Below are positions 54,397-60,102 of a stretch of DNA of 60,102 bases, piece by piece. Below the pieces are notes generated by a model. The model ran no database searches. It was not told where the DNA came from and saw nothing but the letters and a program-made list of their open reading frames with translations. The stretch covers positions 1 through 60,102 of the forward strand of contig JAQWNG010000030.1 of the NCBI GenBank assembly GCA_029246385.1, written 5' to 3'. The stretch is from Halioglobus sp. Its GTDB lineage: Bacteria > Pseudomonadota > Gammaproteobacteria > Pseudomonadales > Halieaceae. How positions within the stretch are numbered: position 1 is the stretch's first letter; each line of letters begins with the position of its first letter. The translations under genes were made by a program, and so were the position numbers.

Positions 54397-55886
54397 ACGC
54401 TTCGCTATCAATTGCCAGTCGAATGACACCATTGTTGTTGGCCGCGTTTATTGTATTGGCGCCGCTGTTCCGTTCCGGCAAGGTTCCGCTGGCCACGTTG
54501 CTGCTTGAATTGCTGGCGGTAGCCGGATTTTTGGCCCTGTGGTGGAGCAGCGAGCGCCGCAGGGTGTTGGGGCGCCTGGAGGTTTTTCTGCTGGCCGCGT
54601 TGGCGGTGTTCCCGCTGCTGCAATTGGTACCGTTGCCTGGGTTAAGCCGGGTAGATCTGCCCGGGCAGGCTGCCTATTTTTTGGCGCAACAGGCAGCGGG
54701 AGTCGATCAGGGCGCGGTCACGTTGTCGGTCATTGCGCGAGAAACGCTGTCGGGCTGGCTGCTGTTATTGGTGCCGATAGCGGTGTATCTGCTGACAAGA
54801 GCTAGCTCGGTGCGCACTCTGCAGAAACTGGTGACACTGATGTTGGTAGTCGCGACGCTGCAGGCGGTACTCGGCCTGATGCAATTTGGCTCGTCGCCAT
54901 CGCCGATGTTTTACTTAGGCTATGAATACGGCACTGGCAATGCGGTGGGTACCTATACCAGCCGTAACAATTTTGCCGGGTTTTTGTATCTGTCGCTGAT
55001 GCTGAGTCTGGCGCTGTTCATGGTCACCCTTGGTCGGCAGACCCTGACGCAACAGGGTGTGAGTCTGCGTGAGCGCATGCAGTACTATGCAACGGCCGAC
55101 GGACATCGCGCGTTTATCTATGGCGTGATCGCCCTGCTGCTGCTGCTGGCGATTATTTTTACTCGCTCACGCACCGGCATTGTGCTCACGCTGGTGGGCG
55201 TGCTGCTGGTGAGCGCTGTCTTTTCCCGTCGCATTGGCGGGGGCAATACGTTTGGTCGCACCGGCGTTATCGTGTCGCTCGCGGTGGGCCTGGCGATTGC
55301 CATCGGCTTGGGCACTGTGCTGGAGCGCTTCACGGTAAGCGATCCGCTGTCGAATGGCCGCTGGATTATATTTGATGGCGTCTTTGACGGTATCGGGCAG
55401 TTTTTCCCCTTTGGGGCCGGCAGCGGCACATTTCAGCAGACCTTTGCCCGCTTTCAAGACCTCAGTCAGGCCGATTATCTGATTAATCGGGCCCACAACA
55501 GCTATCTGGAGTGGATCTATAACGGCGGGATAGTGGCCGTCGCACTAATACTGGGCTTTCTCGCGCTGTATTGTGCTCGGTGGTTTAGCTTATGGAAGCG
55601 TGGCGACTGGGGCGAGTTTCGCTATGTTCAGGTCGGCGCGGGACTGGGCCTGTTGCTGATGCTGTTACACGAGACGGTAGACTACAACCTGTTTGTGCCG
55701 GCCAATATGGTCTATTTTGCCTTTCTGGCGGGGCTGTACCTGCACCCTTATCGGGAGCCGGCTGCGCCCGGGCAGCGCGCCAAGCGCAGGGGAGAGTCCG
55801 CTGCAGCCCCGTCAGAGGAGGCGCTGCGCAAAGTTGCCTTGTTGCCTCAAGCCACCGAGCCCGAGCGCAACCCGTTTATGGATTAG
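54393..55886 (+). CDS. O-antigen polymerase/ligase family protein (Wzy-like)
   Basis: This 497-residue polytopic protein has a Wzy_C domain: a large periplasmic loop with RSRTGIVLTLVGVLL and the signature INRAHNSYLEWIYNGGIVA near residue 370, followed by more membrane helices. In this locus it is the expected polymerase that joins repeat units in the periplasm; a ligase role cannot be excluded because the two share the fold. It is the last gene before the boxed promoter of the small exported protein. The frame starts at ATG 54393 within the ATGA overlap. Confidence 0.88.
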   Translation: MNASLSIASRMTPLLLAAFIVLAPLFRSGKVPLATLLLELLAVAGFLALWWSSERRRVLGRLEVFLLAALAVFPLLQLVPLPGLSRVDLPGQAAYFLAQQAAGVDQGAVTLSVIARETLSGWLLLLVPIAVYLLTRASSVRTLQKLVTLMLVVATLQAVLGLMQFGSSPSPMFYLGYEYGTGNAVGTYTSRNNFAGFLYLSLMLSLALFMVTLGRQTLTQQGVSLRERMQYYATADGHRAFIYGVIALLLLLAIIFTRSRTGIVLTLVGVLLVSAVFSRRIGGGNTFGRTGVIVSLAVGLAIAIGLGTVLERFTVSDPLSNGRWIIFDGVFDGIGQFFPFGAGSGTFQQTFARFQDLSQADYLINRAHNSYLEWIYNGGIVAVALILGFLALYCARWFSLWKRGDWGEFRYVQVGAGLGLLLMLLHETVDYNLFVPANMVYFAFLAGLYLHPYREPAAPGQRAKRRGESAAAPSEEALRKVALLPQATEPERNPFMD

Positions 55887-55894
55887 GGCAAAAT

Positions 55895-55977
55895 TAGAGG
55901 ATTTTCCCTATATTTACGGTTTTGGGTAAAACTAGGGGGTTTTCCCTATATAAAAGTGGAAAAAAGTTATTTAGACT
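55895..55977 (+). promoter_or_regulatory. boxes C and D and -10 of the small exported protein gene
   Basis: Two palindrome copies occur 38 bp apart: box C TAGAGGATTTTCCCTA (55895-55910, one mismatch between the arms) and box D TAGGGGGTTTTCCCTA (55933-55948). TAGACT at 55972-55977 fits as -10, 31.5 bp from the centre of box D, the same distance as at box B. The pair suggests cooperative binding and strong control of the gene starting at 56021. Confidence 0.55.
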
Positions 55978-56020
55978 CGCAGCTTTACTAAATAGTAAAC
56001 CAATCAGTAAGGAAACAATC

Positions 56021-56503
56021 ATGTTTGTTAAATCATTGGCCCTCACCGCCGCGACGACGATTCTTTTGGGCAGCAGCTTAACGACTGTCGCTGACAATGC
56101 TGGAACGCAACTCACCAGCTTGCAGTTGCCAGTAATGATTAATCAGACAGGTACCTATGTTGAGGCGCAAACCAATATGACGGTCTACCCCGGTGATCGC
56201 CTGATGGCAATGGGTGGCGGTTCGGCAACAGTGCAGTATGACAACGGTTGCGTGCAGTCTGTCAGCGACAACGAGATTGCCGAGATAGGTACTCCTGAGA
56301 GCTGCAATACGCTGGCTGAGGCAGGCACTAACTTTGCCGTTGGCGGTGCTGCTGCCGCTGGTGGTAGCGCTGCGGCCGCGCCAATAACCGGCGGCCTCGT
56401 ATTTGCCGCCACTATGGCCGGCGGCGTTGTCCTAGTCGACGTTGTTAGCGACGAAGTACTGTCTTCTGGCAACAACACCGACAATCCGCCTATCTCTCGG
56501 TAG
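56021..56503 (+). CDS. small exported protein with FecR-like strand motif and Gly/Ala-rich hydrophobic segment
   Basis: This 160-residue protein has a signal peptide (MFVKSLALTAATTILLGSSL, cleavage near TTVADN). The mature part contains MTVYPGDRLMAMGGGSATVQ and YDNGCVQSVSDNEIAEIG, a pattern resembling FecR-type beta strands, with two Cys that could form a disulfide. A Gly/Ala-rich hydrophobic stretch follows (residues about 105-140), then a polar tail. No function is known to me. It has its own promoter with two boxes and its own terminator, so it is a single-gene unit inside the EPS locus. ATG 56021 has AAGGAA upstream; an in-frame start at 55922 lies before the box D promoter and is excluded. 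Confidence 0.82.
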   Translation: MFVKSLALTAATTILLGSSLTTVADNAGTQLTSLQLPVMINQTGTYVEAQTNMTVYPGDRLMAMGGGSATVQYDNGCVQSVSDNEIAEIGTPESCNTLAEAGTNFAVGGAAAAGGSAAAAPITGGLVFAATMAGGVVLVDVVSDEVLSSGNNTDNPPISR

Positions 56504-56522
56504 CCGCTAGTTAGACGACATC

Positions 56523-56550
56523 AAAACGCCCGGCTCTGCTGGGCGTTTTT
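56523..56550 (+). terminator. rho-independent terminator
   Basis: AAAACGCCC and GGGCGTTTT form a 9-bp stem around a 9-base loop, followed by further T. It lies 20 bp after the stop of the small exported protein gene and separates it from rfaH. The A/T flanks make it potentially bidirectional. Confidence 0.9.
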
Positions 56551-56618
56551 GATTAGACACAGGCAATAGCTACTCAGGCCTGACTCTTCAGACCCTTAAT
56601 TTCGGATACCAACGCAAG

Positions 56619-57122
56619 ATGAGCACGCAATGGTTTGCCGTGCAGTCTAAGCCACGGCAGGAAAGCACCGCTAAGGAACAGCTTCAGCGCCAGGGCTATA
56701 CGGCCTATTTGCCGATGATGACGGTGCGCAAGCGCAGGCGGGCGGCCTGGACCACATCCGTCGAGCCGCTGTTTCCGCGCTACCTGTTTGTAAACGCCAA
56801 TATTAGTGAGCAAAGTCTAGCGCCGGTGCGTTCAACGGTAGGCGTGTCGACGTTGGTTCGTTTCGGCAATGTCCTTAGGCCGGTGCCCAACGCCGTTGTG
56901 CATTATCTGCAACAGGCAGAGACGGCGCAGGGTGCTGTGCCGGGAGAGGAAAGCTGGCCTTTTCGGGCTGGCGACAAGGTGGCGGTGTTAGAGGGCCCGT
57001 TTGCGGGATTAACGGCCGTGTTTGAGGGCGCTGAGCCGGAGGCGCGCGCCATGATTCTCATTGAGCTACTGGGACGGCAAAACACTGTCGAGGTGCCTAT
57101 CAATGCGCTGAATGCGCTGTAG
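56619..57122 (+). CDS. rfaH: transcription/translation regulatory protein RfaH (NusG paralogue)
   Basis: RfaH is a specialised NusG paralogue recruited at ops sites to prevent early termination in long polysaccharide operons. The NGN domain has WFAVQSKPRQESTAKEQLQR, GYTAYLPMMTVRKRRRAAW and VEPLFPRYLFVNANI; the C-terminal KOW part has FRAGDKVAVLEGPFAGLTAV. At 167 residues it matches RfaH rather than the 180-residue essential NusG. The ops element found 126 bp downstream, ahead of the next gene, supports this over other NusG paralogues. Confidence 0.9.
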   Translation: MSTQWFAVQSKPRQESTAKEQLQRQGYTAYLPMMTVRKRRRAAWTTSVEPLFPRYLFVNANISEQSLAPVRSTVGVSTLVRFGNVLRPVPNAVVHYLQQAETAQGAVPGEESWPFRAGDKVAVLEGPFAGLTAVFEGAEPEARAMILIELLGRQNTVEVPINALNAL

Positions 57123-57182
57123 CTCGCCACTGGCTTCGCTATAAAGGCCTTTTTGCAACCAGCACTTTTCTTTGTCATCCGC

Positions 57183-57205
57183 ATGTGTTCAACTGTTGAA
57201 CACAT
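57183..57205. promoter_or_regulatory. perfect 10-bp inverted repeat (operator candidate)
   Basis: ATGTGTTCAA, then CTG, then TTGAACACAT: a perfect 23-bp palindrome in the leader between rfaH and the MarR-type gene. Its size suits a dimeric winged-helix regulator, most simply the MarR-type EPS regulator encoded directly downstream. A weak -35-like TTGCAA lies upstream at 57153. Confidence 0.6.
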
Positions 57206-57231
57206 CAACCTAACGCCACATTGCGCCCGTG

Positions 57232-57260
57232 AAAAGAACCAGGGTGGGGCGGTAGCGTGC
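57232..57260 (+). promoter_or_regulatory. JUMPstart/ops element
   Basis: GGCGGTAGCGTGC at 57248-57260 is identical to the enterobacterial ops sequence that pauses RNA polymerase and recruits RfaH. The preceding ACCAGGGTGG matches the end of the JUMPstart element (CCAGGG before GGCGGTAG) apart from a two-base insertion. It lies 20 bp before the coding start at 57281 and on the same strand, so it should act on the distal EPS genes. Confidence 0.85.
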
Positions 57261-57280
57261 CCAACGGCAGATAAACCGGT

Positions 57281-57616
57281 ATGACAGAAGACTCTGAATA
57301 CACCCTCCTTAAGCTGCTTGAGTTGAACCCACAAGCGACGCAGCGCGAGATTGCCAGCGAAATGGGCGTAAGCCTGGGCAAGGTCAACTATTGCGTGCAA
57401 GCCTTAGTGGCCAAGGGTCTGGTGAAAGCCACAAACCTCAAAAACTCCCAGCGCAAGGCCGCCTATGTGTACTTGCTGACACCTAAAGGCATCACTGCAA
57501 AAGCTGCCATTTCGTTGCGTTACCTGCAGCGCAAAGTGCAAGAGTTCGAGGCGATCAAGGCTGAGATTGATGAGCTGGAATCTGAGCTTGTGGCGCAAGG
57601 GGTGGATGTGAGTTGA
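57281..57616 (+). CDS. MarR-type EPS-associated transcriptional regulator
   Basis: This 111-residue protein is a single winged-helix regulator with LLELNPQATQREIASEMGVS and LGKVNYCVQALVAKGLVKAT, then a wing (KAAYVYLLTPKGITAKAAIS) and a C-terminal coiled coil (LQRKVQEFEAIKAEIDELES) for dimerisation. This matches the small MarR-like family (TIGR04176) typically encoded at EPS loci. It is the first gene after the ops element and the 23-bp palindrome, so autoregulation is plausible. Confidence 0.9.
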   Translation: MTEDSEYTLLKLLELNPQATQREIASEMGVSLGKVNYCVQALVAKGLVKATNLKNSQRKAAYVYLLTPKGITAKAAISLRYLQRKVQEFEAIKAEIDELESELVAQGVDVS

Positions 57617-57754
57617 GTAGGCTTGTGGCATTGAAGCGCGCGTTGTGCGTATCTCCATTCCCGATAAGCGTTCTTTTCGTGCGCATAGGTAAGTGGCAGT
57701 CGAATGACTTAACAGAGTTTGGGCTGACTGGAAGTTTCGCAACAATTCGTAGTC

Positions 57755-59071
57755 ATGACACCTAAGCTAATAAAAATCCTCAATTCTTTGAATCTCCAGC
57801 ACAAGCTAGTTAAAAGTTTTTTGGGCGTGGGCGGCATGTATCTGCTATCCATGCCGGTTGGGCTGCTAACAAGCATTCTCTTGGCGCGTAATCTCGGGCC
57901 AGCAGCCTTCGGGCAATATGCCTTTGTACTGTCTTTGCTTGCTCTGTTGGCTTTGCCAGTCGCTGGTGGGCTGCCACAATTACTAACACGCGAAGTAGCC
58001 AAGTTTTCTCATGATGGGAAGTGGGCACTCTACCGTGGGGCTGTGCGTGCCGCTCACGGCTGGGTTCTATTGATGGCGGCACTTGTACTGATTGGCTTTT
58101 GGCTAGCCGGGCCGGTCGGTGGCTTGATTCCGCAAACAGGCAAATGGGCATTGCTGGGCATCGTAGTATTGTTAGTGCCGCTACAGGGCCTGAATGCCGT
58201 GCGGAACGGAACGATTAAGGGCCTTGGCTTTCCTGCGCTAGCCGAACTACCAACGCAAGCCATCCAGCCGATATTATTGTTGGCTTCCGTGGCCGCGCTG
58301 GCGGCGCTGGATATACTGACCGCGGCAAATGCCCTGTGGGCTCAGGTGGGCGTAGCTATTTTGGCCTTTGTTGTGGCGAGTGTGTTGTTCTACCGGATAC
58401 GTCCGAAAAGTGCGCGCGGGCATATACCGCAATCTGACAATCGCAACTGGCTGTTTGCCCTCTTGCCCCTCACCTTGGTTGGTTTGGTGGGTACTTTAAA
58501 TGCACAAGTCGCCACTGTGCTGCTCGGCACGCTAGGTACCGATGAAGCAGTCGCAGGTCTGCGGGTTGCGGAAAGAGGTGCCCAGCTTGTGTTGCTGTCG
58601 TTGACTCTAGTGAATATGGTAATTTCACCGCATATCGTCAAAAGCTATCATGACAATGATTTACAGCGGATCCAAAAGCTATCGCGTCGCTCAGCTCGCG
58701 GGGCTATATCAATAGGGGCACCCATTGGCTTAGTTCTTCTAGTGTTTGGAAAGCCTCTTATTGGCGTTGTATTTGGTGAAGAGTATATTCAGATGGCATA
58801 CCTACCAATGATGGCACTTGTTTGCGGCTATTTATTCCATTTGCTGGCGGGTTCATCTGCAATTCTCTTGATAATGTGTGGCTATGAAAAATTGACCCTC
58901 TTTTGCCAGCTTACTGGTCTGGTTGTAATGGTTGCTTTGTCACTGATCCTAATACCTTTGTTCCAAGCGCTTGGCGCAGCGTTGGCAGTAACAGTGGGTA
59001 TCGTTGTGTATACGGTGCTGCAAGCGCTATCGGTCACACAATGTTTGAAGATTAGGCCAGGAATTTTCTGA
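57755..59071 (+). CDS. oligosaccharide flippase (Wzx-like)
   Basis: This 438-residue membrane protein flips the lipid-linked repeat unit to the periplasmic face. It has about twelve to fourteen hydrophobic segments and the family opening GGMYLLSMPVGLLTSILLAR, NLGPAAFGQYAFVLSLLALL and LPQLLTREVAKFSHDG. It completes the Wzx/Wzy/Wzc set with genes further upstream. A 138-bp gap separates it from the MarR-type gene and shows no clear promoter, so it is probably read from upstream under RfaH control. Confidence 0.9.
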   Translation: MTPKLIKILNSLNLQHKLVKSFLGVGGMYLLSMPVGLLTSILLARNLGPAAFGQYAFVLSLLALLALPVAGGLPQLLTREVAKFSHDGKWALYRGAVRAAHGWVLLMAALVLIGFWLAGPVGGLIPQTGKWALLGIVVLLVPLQGLNAVRNGTIKGLGFPALAELPTQAIQPILLLASVAALAALDILTAANALWAQVGVAILAFVVASVLFYRIRPKSARGHIPQSDNRNWLFALLPLTLVGLVGTLNAQVATVLLGTLGTDEAVAGLRVAERGAQLVLLSLTLVNMVISPHIVKSYHDNDLQRIQKLSRRSARGAISIGAPIGLVLLVFGKPLIGVVFGEEYIQMAYLPMMALVCGYLFHLLAGSSAILLIMCGYEKLTLFCQLTGLVVMVALSLILIPLFQALGAALAVTVGIVVYTVLQALSVTQCLKIRPGIF

Positions 59072-59100
59072 GAAAGAGAATGTAAAGGAGACTATTACCG

Positions 59101-60093
59101 GTGGGAGAAAAAATAGATTCAAAAAAAAAATTACGTTGCAAGATTTGTAAGGTCGAGTCGATTCACGAAACTTATGTGGTACGAGAGATGATGCTGGGTC
59201 TCGATCATGAGTTTGAATATTTTTTATGTGCGGACTGCGGATGTTTGCAGATCAATAATATTCCACATGATCTCTCGAGTTACTATCCATCAAATTATTA
59301 TTCTTTTAACGCTATTAATTGGAAGAATCGATTTCTGAAGGCTGCGTTGGTGTCTAGAAATAAGGCAGCAGTTTTTGGCAAGGGTATAATTGGCCGGACG
59401 CTCAATGTACTAAAACCTCCTAGTGTCCTCTCTGCATCGTTTTTGAGCTGCGTCTCTAAGCAAAAATTAGATGTTAGTTCGAGGATATTGGATGTGGGGT
59501 GTGGAGAAGGAATTTTTTTACAGCATCTTGCAGAAATTGGATTCACCAACTTGACGGGTGTCGACCCATTTGTAGAGAAGGAGATTAACACTCCTAATGG
59601 GGTGAGAATTCTGAAGAGCTCTTTTAGCGATTTAGATGGTGTTTATGACTTTATCATTTTTAATCATTCTTTCGAACACTTGGCTGATCCTGCTGCAGCG
59701 ATGAGTGACGTTCGTCGTCTCCTTGCTGCAGATGGGTTGTGTATGATTAGAATCCCAGTTGTTCCTTGCTTCGCGTGGGAGAGGTACCGTGAAAATTGGG
59801 TTCAACTTGATGCACCCAGGCATTTATACATTCACTCAAAGGATAGTATGAGCCTACTTGCGAATGGAGGGGGGTTGTACGTGGAGGATATGCTTTACGA
59901 CTCGACTTCATACCAGATTTTGGGGAGCGAGAGATATGAAGAGTTGGGAACCGTCGCATCCAATCAAAATCCCAGTAGCAGCAGGCTTAAGACCATCCTT
60001 AAGAGGTGGCGGGCAACCTCTTTGGCTAAGAATTTAAACAGGGAGAACCGTGGTGACCAAGCGGCCTTTCTATTGAGACAGAGATCGTCATGA
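59101..60093 (+). CDS. class I SAM-dependent methyltransferase with N-terminal zinc-ribbon-like motif
   Basis: This 330-residue protein begins with a four-cysteine motif (RCKICK and CADCGC about 30 residues apart) as in sugar C-methyltransferase-type and other EPS methyltransferases. The SAM site is RILDVGCGEGIFLQHLAE, with IIFNHSFEHLADPAAAMSDV following. The start is GTG 59101. A run of ten A lies at 59121-59130 within the first ten codons. Base composition is markedly more AT-rich than the upstream genes, which suggests separate acquisition. Acceptor unknown. Confidence 0.87.
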   Translation: MGEKIDSKKKLRCKICKVESIHETYVVREMMLGLDHEFEYFLCADCGCLQINNIPHDLSSYYPSNYYSFNAINWKNRFLKAALVSRNKAAVFGKGIIGRTLNVLKPPSVLSASFLSCVSKQKLDVSSRILDVGCGEGIFLQHLAEIGFTNLTGVDPFVEKEINTPNGVRILKSSFSDLDGVYDFIIFNHSFEHLADPAAAMSDVRRLLAADGLCMIRIPVVPCFAWERYRENWVQLDAPRHLYIHSKDSMSLLANGGGLYVEDMLYDSTSYQILGSERYEELGTVASNQNPSSSRLKTILKRWRATSLAKNLNRENRGDQAAFLLRQRSS

Positions 60094-60102
60094 CTAGTCT
60101 AC
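60090..60102 (+). CDS. start of next EPS gene (partial)
   Basis: An ATG at 60090 overlaps the TGA of the methyltransferase gene (ATGA) and the frame stays open to the window edge (Met-Thr-Ser-Leu). The arrangement matches other coupled genes in this locus. Four codons are too few for any product call. Confidence 0.4.

Overview
The window is one continuous piece of a gammaproteobacterial chromosome with no RNA gene, insertion sequence, integrase or CRISPR array that I can see. Gene content (ArgA as a kinase-GNAT fusion, RdgC, RfaH, GlnE, MnmH, a VC_2705-type symporter with its DUF4212 partner) and pseudomonad-like neighbourhoods (DUF47-PiT-argE-argA; glnE-ilvE; tolC-DUF1249-cpdA-parE) point to a free-living, probably marine gammaproteobacterium of the Cellvibrionales/Halieaceae kind. 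The taxon is inference; the gene calls rest on visible motifs.

Layout. 1-15,800: housekeeping genes (3' end of leuA, a lipoprotein, argA, argE, phosphate transport, an orphan PulE-type ATPase, glnE, ilvE) and the dTDP-rhamnose genes, split into convergent pairs rfbD-rfbB and rfbC-rfbA. 16,100-19,800: an uncharacterised set of glycosyltransferase, methyltransferase, alpha/alpha-toroid protein and methyltransferase. 19,800-25,700: tolC, DUF1249, cpdA, parE, yceI. 25,900-38,200: an eight-haem cytochrome with HEAT and TPR repeats, a glutamine amidotransferase, a VOC protein with a flavoprotein, rdgC, the selenium pair mnmH and a FAD-domain/selD fusion, a K+-channel-like protein, a nitronate-monooxygenase-like protein and yghU. 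38,200-40,700: a DUF4212/symporter operon whose last gene appears to start at AUC.

41,000-60,102 is the most interesting part. A single 1281-residue protein joins an FGGY kinase, a D-2-hydroxyacid dehydrogenase, an SCP2-like domain and a class II aldolase. It is followed by a PAS-HTH regulator and then a Wzx/Wzy-type exopolysaccharide locus: CpsB phosphatase, WecA/MraY-type initiator, two GumB/Wza-like exporters, BY-kinase, a membrane J-domain protein with a TonB-like Glu-Pro spacer, a TPR protein and an O-antigen polymerase/ligase, then a small exported protein, RfaH, a MarR-type EPS regulator, a flippase and a methyltransferase.

A palindrome of the form TAGGG(G)-N4-(C)CCCTA lies upstream of the PAS-HTH gene, of the EPS operon, and twice upstream of the small exported protein. 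At all three promoters it sits about 30-34 bp before a plausible -10 hexamer, which suggests one activator-controlled regulon. Downstream of the RfaH gene lies a near-exact JUMPstart/ops element, preceded by a perfect 10-bp inverted repeat. The inferred scheme is that a PAS-HTH activator starts EPS transcription and RfaH acting at ops carries polymerase through the distal genes. The last gene is visibly AT-richer and looks like the edge of the variable, strain-specific part of the locus.
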